NCBI RefSeq assembly: GCF_024198175.1 | Contig: NZ_JAJVKV010000004.1 | Span: forward strand, 1,111,222-1,175,221 | DNA length: 64,000 bases | Source: Pyxidicoccus xibeiensis | GTDB taxonomy: Bacteria > Myxococcota > Myxococcia > Myxococcales > Myxococcaceae | Reading direction: 5' to 3' | Part shown: in pieces, positions 16,382 to 24,936 of the stretch | Layout: each line of letters starts with the position of its first letter | Numbering within the stretch: the first letter of the stretch is position 1 | The notes under the pieces: model-generated | Told to the model about the DNA's origin: nothing | Seen by the model: the letters and a program-made list of their open reading frames with translations, nothing else | The model's database searches: none | Translations under genes and position numbers: made by a program

Positions 16382-16735
16382 TCAGAACCGCACGCGCCAG
16401 GCGCCTGCCTGCCGCTCCACTCTCAGCAACCACGGCTCCTGGCGCTCCACACCGTCGCGCGCCACGCGGGCGCGGACGATGACCGCCTCCGAGTCCCGTC
16501 CATCCACCCGGGACTCGACGATGCCCACCAGGGAGAAGCCGTGCTCCCGCAGCTCCTGCACGGTCTGCTCACAAGGCCGAGCACCGCCTCCGGTGGCCAG
16601 CAGCGGCTCCAGCACCGCGCAGTCCCCCGAGGGCAGCGCCGCGAAGAAGCGCTGGACCGACTCCTCCGCGGCGCGCGTCTTCGAACCCGCGGACGTACAC
16701 GCGAGGGCGGCCAGCAACAGCCAGCCCACCCTCAT
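16382..16735 (-). CDS. Small lipoprotein, hypothetical
   Basis: 117 residues from ATG 16735, giving a lipoprotein signal ending LAALAC. An ATG at 16771, 4 bp beyond the upstream gene's stop, is the alternative. The mature domain (AAEESVQRFFAALPSGDCAVLEPLLATGG...WLLRVERQAGAWRVRF) has the layout of NTF2-like/DUF4878-type secreted domains. Probably in an operon with the lipoprotein gene upstream. Confidence 0.7.
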   Translation of the reverse strand: MRVGWLLLAALACTSAGSKTRAAEESVQRFFAALPSGDCAVLEPLLATGGGARPCEQTVQELREHGFSLVGIVESRVDGRDSEAVIVRARVARDGVERQEPWLLRVERQAGAWRVRF

Positions 16736-16774
16736 GCCCACCTGCCTGCCCGTCACGCGGCTCGACGCCATGGC

Positions 16775-17668
16775 TCAGTAGCAGTTGGGCGCCATCAGCT
16801 CGTCGTCGCTGGCGGACACGAACTGGTCATCGCAGTAGCCGCTCGCCAGCATGTGGCCGTTGCGCACGCAGCCGTCGTGGTTGGTGGCGTCCAGCGTGTA
16901 CTGGGTGTCCCCACCGCAGCCGCCACCGCAGCGGCCGAAGCAGTTGCCCATCACCTTCGGACGGGACCAGTGGTCCGGCTCACCACACACCCAACTGCCG
17001 CCGCTCAGGTAGAACTCGTCACCGCCGCACGTGGTGTGGTCGCCGAGCTGGGCAATCTGCTGGTTGCGGTCGTAGCTGAAGCCGCCCTTGTTGCAGTCGT
17101 GCTTCGCATACGAGTACCAGTTGTACACACCGCCGCAGCTTCCCGTGTAGCTGCCGTTGCAGCGCGCGTAGCTGCACAGCATGGTGTAGCCGCGGCCCTG
17201 CTCGCCCATCACCGTGCGCTGCAGGTCCACGCTGCCCGGGTGTTGCGCCCACAGGCCCACCGCGCGCCGCAGGTACATGGCCTCGGGGGCCACCGCGTCA
17301 CCGGAGGGCAGCTCCGCGTTCAGCGCGCCGTAGAAGGCGGCGAGCAGGTCGCGGTCCGCGTCGCCCAGCTGCGTGTCCGTCGCATCCTCTTCCGCGAAGC
17401 CGTCCAGCGTGGACACACCGCTGGCCGGGTCCATCAACCCCGTGAGCGTCAGCCCGCGCAGCCGCACCTCCAGCCGGTACACGCCGGGCTCCACCTCGCG
17501 CGAGGAGAAGGCCACTTCGCCTGTCTCCTGGATGAAGGAGCCGCTCGTGCTTCCCGCCTCGGCGGACAGCGTCAGCCCTTCCTGCTTCGCCTGCGCGGCG
17601 TCTCCACCGCCCGCGCCGCCACACGCCGACAGCATCAATGCCGCGACCGCACACAACACCTTGCGCAT
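16775..17668 (-). CDS. Cys-rich lipoprotein with phospholipase A2-like motif
   Basis: 297 residues from ATG 17668, preceded by GGAGGGAAGG. Lipobox LMLSAC. The N-terminal half is a beta-rich domain; the C-terminal half (~170-297) carries at least a dozen cysteines. The segment GNCFGRCGGGCGG...YTLDATNHDGCVRNGH recalls the Ca-loop and His-Asp site of secreted phospholipases A2 (normally CCxxHDxC). Here the Cys preceding HD is replaced (ATNHDGC), so activity is doubtful. Outer-membrane or surface location is expected. The resemblance is weak and untested. Confidence 0.65.
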   Translation of the reverse strand: MRKVLCAVAALMLSACGGAGGGDAAQAKQEGLTLSAEAGSTSGSFIQETGEVAFSSREVEPGVYRLEVRLRGLTLTGLMDPASGVSTLDGFAEEDATDTQLGDADRDLLAAFYGALNAELPSGDAVAPEAMYLRRAVGLWAQHPGSVDLQRTVMGEQGRGYTMLCSYARCNGSYTGSCGGVYNWYSYAKHDCNKGGFSYDRNQQIAQLGDHTTCGGDEFYLSGGSWVCGEPDHWSRPKVMGNCFGRCGGGCGGDTQYTLDATNHDGCVRNGHMLASGYCDDQFVSASDDELMAPNCY

Positions 17669-17810
17669 ATCGTTGCCTTCCCTCCGGCCAGGGGATTGGC
17701 CCCAGAGGACACGGTGGTACCGGGCACCCGAGACACGCTCAAGGCGGGGCGCGTCACCGACACCTGATACATGATTCATGTCTCAGGGTGCATCGAGACC
17801 CGCCCCCGCG

Positions 17811-18626
17811 TCAGGGCCGGCGAAACACGGGCAGTGCACCCGCCGCGCGCTCCAGGTCGGTGGAATCCTCGGGAAGTGACTCGTGGCCGCCAATGACGAG
17901 CAGCCCGCCCGGCACCAGCCGCTCCACCAGGCGCGCGAGCACCTCGCGCTGAAGCGGTGGAGCGAAGTACGTGAAGGCCACGTTGCGGCACAGCACGAGG
18001 TGGAATGGCCCCTCCGGCCACTCCGTGCGCAGGTCCTGACACGCGAAGCGGAGGCCCTCCCTGTACTCCGGGGCAATGCAGGGTTCGGCGCCGGACTCGG
18101 GGAAGGCGGTACGGCTCCACTCCGCTGGCAGCTCGCGCAGGGAGCCTCGCGGATAGCAGCCCCGGCGCGCCCGCTCCAGGAGGGCCGCGTCGGCGTCGGT
18201 GGCGAGCAGCTCCAGCCGGGTCTCCGGGGACCGGGGCTGCAGGCCGTGCCGGAAGAGCACGCTCACGGTGTAGGGCTCCTCGCCCGAGGCACAGCCGGCG
18301 CTCCACACACGGAAGGGGGACTCGCCCCTGTCGCGCAGCGCCGCCAGCAGCGGTGGGAGGAGGTCGTCTCGCAGCACGTCGAAGACATGCCGGTCCCGGT
18401 AGAAGCGGGAGATGGTGACGCGACAGAGGGAGTCGAGCACGTCCCACTCGGTGGCGTCCGCCTCCAGCCGCGCGCGGTACGCGGCCGCATCCGCCAGCCC
18501 CAGCGTCTTGAGCCTCCGGCCGAGGCGCTTGCACACCTGCCCCCGCACCCGACGGAAGCCGTCCCAGCGCAGGCGCAGCCGGGGCGCGGCCCACTGCAGC
18601 AGCTCCACGCATTCACGGTCCGTCAT
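17811..18626 (-). CDS. CheR-type protein methyltransferase
   Basis: 271 residues. N-terminal CheR helical domain, then the SAM-binding motif VWSAGCASGEEPYT (~107-120), TDADAALLERARRGCYPRGSLRELP (motif II region), and LVLCRNVAFTYF, the counterpart of CRN-IYF in CheR. Such enzymes methylate glutamates of chemoreceptors. The final segment (GGLLVIGGHESLP) matches the family. No CheB, CheA or receptor gene adjoins it, so it is an orphan here. Confidence 0.9.
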   Translation of the reverse strand: MTDRECVELLQWAAPRLRLRWDGFRRVRGQVCKRLGRRLKTLGLADAAAYRARLEADATEWDVLDSLCRVTISRFYRDRHVFDVLRDDLLPPLLAALRDRGESPFRVWSAGCASGEEPYTVSVLFRHGLQPRSPETRLELLATDADAALLERARRGCYPRGSLRELPAEWSRTAFPESGAEPCIAPEYREGLRFACQDLRTEWPEGPFHLVLCRNVAFTYFAPPLQREVLARLVERLVPGGLLVIGGHESLPEDSTDLERAAGALPVFRRP

Positions 18627-18686
18627 GGCACCTGCCTCCCCGGAGTCATGGCAACCGAGGCTCGAGTGATGCCCCGCCTGCCGGCC

Positions 18687-19448
18687 TCAATCCTCGTAGG
18701 GCTCCCAGGCGGACGGTACGCCCTGCCCGGTGGAGGCGGGGGCCCACCTGTAGCGCTTCCGCTCCGTGTCCAGCTCGAGGGGCATCCACCCGTCCTGCTC
18801 TGCCCAGACCTCCACGCACAGCTTCGTGCCGTCCGGCTCTCGATAGAGGGCACGCTCCATGAGGCGCAGGCCCTTCGTCAGACGCTCCTTGGAAGGAGGC
18901 CTCCAGGAGCCGGCCAGGCGGAGGGTCCTCCCGCTCGCGGGCGTCACGTCGAAGCGGGCATTCTCCAGCGCACTCTCCACGTCGATGTACCTCCAGACGA
19001 TGGGCATGCGGCTGTGCCTGTCCACCACGACGGCCAGCCCCGGAGGAATGTTGGGCCCGGCGTAGAGCAGGAACGCCCAGCACCGGGGAAGCTCGAACGC
19101 GCCCACCCAGCTCCAGTGGAACACATCGCTCCCCGCCGGCGCCCGGCGCAGTTCCTCCTCCGCCGCGGCCAGCGCCAGCCGCTCGGCCTCATCCCATGAC
19201 ATGGGGGCCACAGCGGCCGCGGGTGGCTGCAGCCGCATGAGTCCACCGAATGGTCCGAGATGGCCCTGGGCGGCCTCGAGGCGTGCCAGGAGCGCGGCAG
19301 CCTCGGTGGGCTCGAAGGGACCCGCCTCGCAAGGCAGAGGCCCCGGGTGGAGTGCAGCCCCCATCACCGCCTTCAGCTCACGCCCCAGCTGCCCGGAGGG
19401 CTCGAGAGCGTAGAGCACGAGGAACAGCGCGTCCTGGGGAGCGCTCAT
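18687..19448 (-). CDS. Hypothetical protein
   Basis: 253 residues from ATG 19448. No family recognised. No signal peptide; cytosolic. A moderately conserved-looking core reads WSWVGAFELPRCWAFLLYAGPNIPPGLAVVVDRHSRMPIVWRYIDVE (~130-175), and the protein ends in an acidic WEPYED. It precedes the CheR-type gene on the same strand (60-bp gap), so co-transcription is possible. A 14-bp palindrome (19457-19470) overlaps the ribosome-binding region. Confidence 0.6.
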   Translation of the reverse strand: MSAPQDALFLVLYALEPSGQLGRELKAVMGAALHPGPLPCEAGPFEPTEAAALLARLEAAQGHLGPFGGLMRLQPPAAAVAPMSWDEAERLALAAAEEELRRAPAGSDVFHWSWVGAFELPRCWAFLLYAGPNIPPGLAVVVDRHSRMPIVWRYIDVESALENARFDVTPASGRTLRLAGSWRPPSKERLTKGLRLMERALYREPDGTKLCVEVWAEQDGWMPLELDTERKRYRWAPASTGQGVPSAWEPYED

Positions 19449-19632
19449 CCGGAAGTCCTCGAGCTCGAGGCAGCGTGCTGCATGGCGACGATACGGTACG
19501 CGTGTGGCGAGCCCATGCCGAGCCCCTCGTGCGGGCGCCTCCCGTCGCAATTGCATTGCACCACTTCACCCCTCCAGCGAGTCTCGACCGCGCTTCCAGC
19601 AAGCCACATCCGCCAGCCTCTGGAGTCCATCG

Positions 19633-20775
19633 TTGAAGCCCACCGTGAGCGGGTTGACGCTGTCCCTGTTGCTGATCTCCTGCGCCGCGCGTCAGCCGTC
19701 CCCCACCGCGCCCCGCGCCCCCCTGGATGACCTGACCGCGGCTGACCCAGCGAGCCTGGGCATCGACCCGGCGCCGCTGGCAGCCATGCAGACGGCCCTC
19801 CAGCAGGGCACCTATCCCAAGACGACCAGCGTGCTCATCGTCAAGAGCGGCAGGCTCGTCTACGAGGGCTACTTCGACGGCGCGGAGCCCGGCACGCTCC
19901 ATGACACGCGCTCCTCGATGAAGTCCGTCACCGCGCTCGCCGTGGGCCTCGCACTCCAGGACGGCCATCTCACCTCGGTGGACGCGCCCGTCTTCACCCA
20001 CTTCGCGGACCTGCGGCCCTTCGCGCACGAGGACGCGCTCAAGGACCAGGTGACGGTCGCCGACCTGCTGACCATGTCCTCGGCCCTCGACTGCAATGAC
20101 GACGTCCCCGAGAGCCCCGGCAACGAGGAGAACATGTATCCCCTCCAGTCCTGGGTGCGCTGGGCGGTGGACCTGCCCATGAAGCGGGACTACACGCGGG
20201 ACGCCTCCGGCCGGGGCCCCTTCGCCTACTGCACCGCTGGTAGCTTCCTGCTCGGCCAGCTCCTCCAGCGGACCTCGGGCGAGCCTGTCGACCGGTACCT
20301 CGAGCGGCGCCTCTTCGCTCCGCTCGGCATCACCCGGATGGAGTGGCCCCGCTCGCCCACGGGCGAGGTGATGACGGGCGGAGGACTGCGCCTCGCGTCA
20401 CGGGACCTGGCGCGCCTCAACTGGATGCTCTTCGCTGGAGGCCGCTGGGCCGGGAAGCAGGTGCTGCCCGAGGCCTGGGTCCGCGAGGCCCTGACGGTGC
20501 ACCGGAAGGCAAACGAGCAGCAGGACTATGGGTACCAGTTCTGGCGGCGGGACCTCGCCTCTCGCTGCGGGGTCTCGTCCGCCTGGTACATGTCCGGCAA
20601 CGGGGGCAACGCCATGCTGCAGCTCCCCGACCAGGACGCGGTGGTCATCGTCACCCGGCGCAACTACAACGGCCGGGGCATGCACCAGCAGACCGTCCGG
20701 CTCCTGGAAGACCATGTGCTCAAGGCGCTCCCGTGCGAGCGCGCCACGACGCGGCAGGGCGAGACACCCCGCTGA
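19633..20775 (+). CDS. Beta-lactamase-family serine hydrolase, lipoprotein
   Basis: 380 residues from TTG 19633, chosen because GGAG lies 7 nt before it and it begins a lipoprotein signal ending LLISCA. Class C beta-lactamase/PBP-like fold: active-site SxxK in SSMKSV, second motif YCTAGSFLLGQLLQ in the place of YxN/YxS, and a late GNGGNAMLQLPDQDAVVIVTRR block in the place of the KTG region. Such proteins are esterases or D-Ala peptidases; substrate unknown. The alternative upstream ATG lacks a credible signal. Confidence 0.85.
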   Translation: MKPTVSGLTLSLLLISCAARQPSPTAPRAPLDDLTAADPASLGIDPAPLAAMQTALQQGTYPKTTSVLIVKSGRLVYEGYFDGAEPGTLHDTRSSMKSVTALAVGLALQDGHLTSVDAPVFTHFADLRPFAHEDALKDQVTVADLLTMSSALDCNDDVPESPGNEENMYPLQSWVRWAVDLPMKRDYTRDASGRGPFAYCTAGSFLLGQLLQRTSGEPVDRYLERRLFAPLGITRMEWPRSPTGEVMTGGGLRLASRDLARLNWMLFAGGRWAGKQVLPEAWVREALTVHRKANEQQDYGYQFWRRDLASRCGVSSAWYMSGNGGNAMLQLPDQDAVVIVTRRNYNGRGMHQQTVRLLEDHVLKALPCERATTRQGETPR

Positions 20776-20898
20776 CCTGGGCGCCCTCGCTGTCCGGGGC
20801 ACGGCAACCCCGGGGGAGGCCCGCTCCCCGGCCGAGCGGAGGCGGCCGGGATGTGGCATGACGCTCCGGCGTTTCCGATGGACTCCGGAGGAATCCCC

Positions 20899-22989
20899 TT
20901 GAAGAGACTGACTGCTCTCACCCTGTCCGCCGCGCTGGCGGCGACCGGCTGCTCGCATGGCACCGCGGCCACCGAGCCCGCGCCCCAGCAGGCCCAGGCC
21001 GCCACCCCCGCCCCCACCCAGGCCGCGCCCGCGGCGGAGGCCCGCCAGCCGCTCCCGCCCCCCACCGGCTCCACCCTGCTCGCCGGCACCGTGGAGGCCT
21101 TCACCGCCGCCTGCACCGCGGACCTGGAGCGCGTGCGCGCCAGCGTCACCACGCTCAAGGGACTGGATGCGCGCAAGGACGGCCAGGCCGTGCTCGCCGC
21201 GTATGACGAGGCCACCGCCGCGCTCGCCTCGTCTGCCAACCGCTCCAGCCTCGCTCGCGAGGTGCATCCGGAGGCGGCCTTCCGCGACGCCGCGCGCGAG
21301 TGCGAGCAGCGCGTGGACTCCGCCAACGTGGAGCTGTCGCAGGACCGCGGCGTCTATGACGCCCTGGCCTCGGTGGACCTGTCCGGCGCGGACGCGTCCA
21401 CGAAGTACTGGATGGAGCGCGCGCTGCTCGACTTCCGCCGCGCCGGCGTGGACCGGGACGACGCCACCCGCGCCCGGGTGAAGTCGCTCAACGAAGAGCT
21501 GCTCAAGCTGGGGCAGCAGTTCGGGCAGAACATCTCCGAGGACGTGCGCAAGGCCACCTTCACCCCGAAGGAGCTGGACGGCCTGCCGGAGGACTACCGG
21601 AAGGCGCACCCGCCGGGGAAGGACGGCAAGGTGGTCCTCACCACCAACTACCCCGACTACTTCCCCTTCATGGTGTACGCGAAGGACGGCAAGGCGCGCG
21701 AGAAGCTGTGGCGCACCTACCGCCAGCGCGCCTTCCCGAAGAACCAGCAGGTGCTCTCGCAGCTCATCGCGAAGCGGCACGAGCTGGCCACGCTGCTGGG
21801 CTACGAGAACTGGGCCGCGTACACCACCGAGACGAAGATGACCCGCACGCGCAAGGTGGCGGCGGACTTCATCGACCGGATGGCGGTGGCCACCGAGCCG
21901 CGCGCGAAGCAGGAGTACGCGGACCTGCTGGCGCGCAAGCAGAAGGACGTGCCCGGCGCGAAGACGCTGGAGCCGTGGGACCAGGACTACTACGAGGACC
22001 GGCTGCGCGCCGAGCGCTTCGGCTTCGACTCGCAGACGGTGCGCCCCTACTTCGAGTACGGCCGCGTCAAGCAAGGCCTGCTCGACATCACCGCCCGTAT
22101 GTGGGGCCTCACCTACCAGCCGGTGAAGGACGCCCAGGTGTGGCACCCGGAGGTGGAGGCGTACGACGTGCTCGAGGGCAGCACGCTGCTGGGCCGCATC
22201 TACCTGGACATGCACCCGCGCGACGACAAGTACAAGCACGCGGCGCAGTTCGACCTCGTGGCGGGCCAGGCCGGCAAGCGCTACCCGGAGGCGACGCTGG
22301 TGTGCAACTTCCCGCGCCCCAACGAGCTGATGACGCACGACGAGGTGGAGACCTTCTTCCACGAGTTCGGCCACCTGCTGCACGCCGTCTTCGCCGGTGA
22401 CTTGAAGTGGAGCGGCATCGCCGGCACCCGCGTGGAGTGGGACTTCGTGGAGACGCCGTCCATGCTGCTGCAGCAGTGGCCCGTCAATGCCCAGGTGCTG
22501 GCCGGCTTCGCCAAGCACCACCAGACCAGCGAGGCGATTCCCGAGGAGCTGGTGACGAAGCTGCGCGCGTCGAAGGAGTTCGGCAAGGCGCTGTGGACGC
22601 GGCGGCAGCTGTTCCTGTCCGCGGTGAGCCTGGACTTCTACTCGCGCCAGCCGGGCTTCGACACCAGCAAGGCCATGGTGGCCCTCCAGCAGAAGCTCAG
22701 CCCCTTCCGTCACGAGTACCGCGACAACACCCACTTCGAGCTGTCCTTCGGCCACCTGGATGGGTACTCGGCGGCGTACTACACGTACCTGTGGTCCTCC
22801 GTCATCGCGAAGGACCTGGAGACGGAGTTCCAGAAGCACGGGTACCTGGACCGGGAGACGGCGATGAAGTACCGCCGCACCGTGCTGGAGCCCGGCGGCT
22901 CCAAGCCCGCCGCCGACCTGGTGAAGGACTTCCTCGGCCGCGAGTACGGCTTCGACGCGTACAAGGCGTACCTCGACGGGAAGCAGTAG
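20899..22989 (+). CDS. M3-family zinc metallopeptidase, lipoprotein
   Basis: 696 residues from TTG 20899, chosen for a perfect GGAGGAA at 20887-20893 and a lipoprotein signal ending LAATGC. Ala/Pro-rich linker to ~residue 60. M3 (oligopeptidase/thimet-type) fold with zinc motif HEFGH at 488-492 and downstream family blocks (VEWDFVETPSMLLQQW, FGHLDGYSAAYYTYLWSSVIAKDL). It cleaves short peptides; the lipid anchor puts it in the periplasm or outer membrane, unlike cytosolic PepF or Dcp. Confidence 0.92.
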   Translation: MKRLTALTLSAALAATGCSHGTAATEPAPQQAQAATPAPTQAAPAAEARQPLPPPTGSTLLAGTVEAFTAACTADLERVRASVTTLKGLDARKDGQAVLAAYDEATAALASSANRSSLAREVHPEAAFRDAARECEQRVDSANVELSQDRGVYDALASVDLSGADASTKYWMERALLDFRRAGVDRDDATRARVKSLNEELLKLGQQFGQNISEDVRKATFTPKELDGLPEDYRKAHPPGKDGKVVLTTNYPDYFPFMVYAKDGKAREKLWRTYRQRAFPKNQQVLSQLIAKRHELATLLGYENWAAYTTETKMTRTRKVAADFIDRMAVATEPRAKQEYADLLARKQKDVPGAKTLEPWDQDYYEDRLRAERFGFDSQTVRPYFEYGRVKQGLLDITARMWGLTYQPVKDAQVWHPEVEAYDVLEGSTLLGRIYLDMHPRDDKYKHAAQFDLVAGQAGKRYPEATLVCNFPRPNELMTHDEVETFFHEFGHLLHAVFAGDLKWSGIAGTRVEWDFVETPSMLLQQWPVNAQVLAGFAKHHQTSEAIPEELVTKLRASKEFGKALWTRRQLFLSAVSLDFYSRQPGFDTSKAMVALQQKLSPFRHEYRDNTHFELSFGHLDGYSAAYYTYLWSSVIAKDLETEFQKHGYLDRETAMKYRRTVLEPGGSKPAADLVKDFLGREYGFDAYKAYLDGKQ

Positions 22990-23016
22990 CCGGACACACC
23001 GCCGGGGGGAGCGTGC

Positions 23017-24648
23017 CTACGCGCTTCCCTCGGCCTCCTCCTGCGCGAGCGCGGCGTCCACCTCCGCGCCCAGCGGGTAGATGGTCAGGTGGCGCAGCGG
23101 CTCGCTGCCCTGGCTCACCGCCTCCAGGTGGTAGCGGCTCACCAGCCGGTGCTGGAGCTTGCGCAGCCTCGGAGGCCGGGGCGCCAGCGGCACCGAGACG
23201 CCCTCGCTGAGCACGCGCTCAATCGCGTGCTCGACTTCGGCCACGGCCTCGCGCACCTGGTCCTCGTCCACGCCCTCCACCACGTTGAAGGCCGTCTTCA
23301 GCACCCGGCGCAGCTCCGCCGAGCTGTTGCGCTTCACCACCTCCACCCGCGCGCCCGTCTTCTCCGCCGTGCGCCGCAGCCGCGGGTCGTTCGCCCGCGA
23401 GCGCAGCGTCACCACCAGGTCCGCCGCGTCCAGCCGGCTCACCAGCCGCACGTCCACCGGCAAGTCCCGCAGCACCCGCTGCAGCAAGTCCCGGCTCACC
23501 GCGTGCGCGTACACCTTCGTCTGTCCGCCCGTCCCCGGCGCCCGGGCCTGGAAGGCCTCGGAGGCGCTCCCCGCCCCTGCCCCCGCGCCCGCCATCCGCA
23601 CCGGCCGGAGCGCCGGCAGCGTGGACGGCTGCGCCGGCACCGCCTCCACGGCCACCTCGCCGGAGTCCGCGTCCTGCTTGCGGCGCTCGCCGCCCACGTC
23701 CAGGCCCGCCAGCAGCCGGTCCACCGCCGAGGCCGTGTCCGGGTGCACCAGCACCTCTTCCCGGCCCACCATCTCCACCACGATGTCGAAGGTGGGCGGC
23801 GCCTTGCGCTCGCTGATGGTCTTCTGCGTCCGCCGGCGCCGCGCCTCCTCGTCGCTCAGCGTCACCGTGTGCACCCCGCCCACGAGGTCCGACAGCGTGG
23901 GGTTCAGCACCAGGTTCTCCAGCGTGTTGCCGTGCGCCGTCGCCACCAGCTGCACGCCGCGCTCGGCAATCGTCCGCGCCGCCGCCGCCTCCGCCGAGGT
24001 GCCAATCTCGTCGACGATGATGGCCTCCGGCATGTGGTTCTCCACGGCCTCAATCATCACGTCGTGCTGCCGGTCCGGCCGCGACACCTGCATCCGCCGG
24101 GCGGCGCCGATGCCGGGGTGGGGCACGTCGCCGTCCCCGCCAATCTCGTTGGAGGTGTCCACCACCATGACCCGCTTGCGCAGGTCGTCCGCCAGCACGC
24201 GCGCCACCTCGCGCAGCTTCGTCGTCTTGCCCACGCCGGGCCGCCCCAGCAGCAGGAGGTTGCGCCCCGAGCCGATGAGGTCCTTCAGCATGTCGATGGT
24301 GCCGAAGATGGCCCGCCCCACCCGCAGCGTCAGCCCCACCACCTTGCCCTTGCGGTTGCGGATGGCGGAGACGCGGTGCAGCGTGCGCTCGATGCCGGCG
24401 CGGTTGTCGTCCCCCGGCGGCCCCACCTGCGCCAGCACGTGCTCCAAATCTTCCCGGAGCACCGGCTCCTCGCGCAGCCGCTCCACCCGGTCCACGAGCC
24501 GGGCCTCCGGCGGGCGCCCCAGGTCCATCACCACCTCCAACACTTGCTGAGGCGGTAGCGCTCGCACCGCTGCCTGCAGCGGGCCCGGCAGCACGCTCAC
24601 CAGCAGCAGGAAGTCGTCGGCGACGGCATCGGCATGCGGCGGTGTCAT
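23017..24648 (-). CDS. R3H-domain AAA-type ATPase
   Basis: 543 residues from ATG 24648. The central P-loop ATPase resembles SpoIIIAA/Ycf45: Walker A GRPGVGKTTKLREVARVLAD, MVVDTSNEIGGDGDVPHPGIGAARRMQV, Walker B AIIVDEIGTSAEA, and RGVQLVATAHGNTLENL. The C-terminal third has two alpha/beta modules and ends in an R3H-type single-strand nucleic-acid-binding region. Cytosolic; precise role not established. Converges on the M3 peptidase gene with a 27-bp gap, and is divergent from the DUF1592 gene. Confidence 0.88.
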   Translation of the reverse strand: MTPPHADAVADDFLLLVSVLPGPLQAAVRALPPQQVLEVVMDLGRPPEARLVDRVERLREEPVLREDLEHVLAQVGPPGDDNRAGIERTLHRVSAIRNRKGKVVGLTLRVGRAIFGTIDMLKDLIGSGRNLLLLGRPGVGKTTKLREVARVLADDLRKRVMVVDTSNEIGGDGDVPHPGIGAARRMQVSRPDRQHDVMIEAVENHMPEAIIVDEIGTSAEAAAARTIAERGVQLVATAHGNTLENLVLNPTLSDLVGGVHTVTLSDEEARRRRTQKTISERKAPPTFDIVVEMVGREEVLVHPDTASAVDRLLAGLDVGGERRKQDADSGEVAVEAVPAQPSTLPALRPVRMAGAGAGAGSASEAFQARAPGTGGQTKVYAHAVSRDLLQRVLRDLPVDVRLVSRLDAADLVVTLRSRANDPRLRRTAEKTGARVEVVKRNSSAELRRVLKTAFNVVEGVDEDQVREAVAEVEHAIERVLSEGVSVPLAPRPPRLRKLQHRLVSRYHLEAVSQGSEPLRHLTIYPLGAEVDAALAQEEAEGSA

Positions 24649-24936
24649 TTGACGACCCTCCACGCCCCCACTCCAACGTGTGCCCTCCCCGGCCCGCCTG
24701 CAGGCCCAACCCGGCTGGGAGGGCACCAGCCGTGCGAAGGCCTCTGTACCGACAGGGGGGTTCCCACCCGGGGAAACATCTTTCCCACCCCGCCCCTCCC
24801 GCCTCCGGAAAGCCGCGCTTTCACCGGCCCCAGCCTGCCCCCCCGGGCAGGGCGTCGTCCAGCACCGGGCACGCGGCGCTGGTGAGCATCTTGCTTCGTC
24901 CCGGGCGGCCCCGGCGCAGAGGGGCATGGGGCGAGC

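Noticed and set aside
19457..19470. Perfect 14-bp palindrome CCTCGAGCTCGAGG before a hypothetical gene
   Set aside because: A few perfect 14-mers are expected by chance in 64 kb and no second copy or regulator is near.
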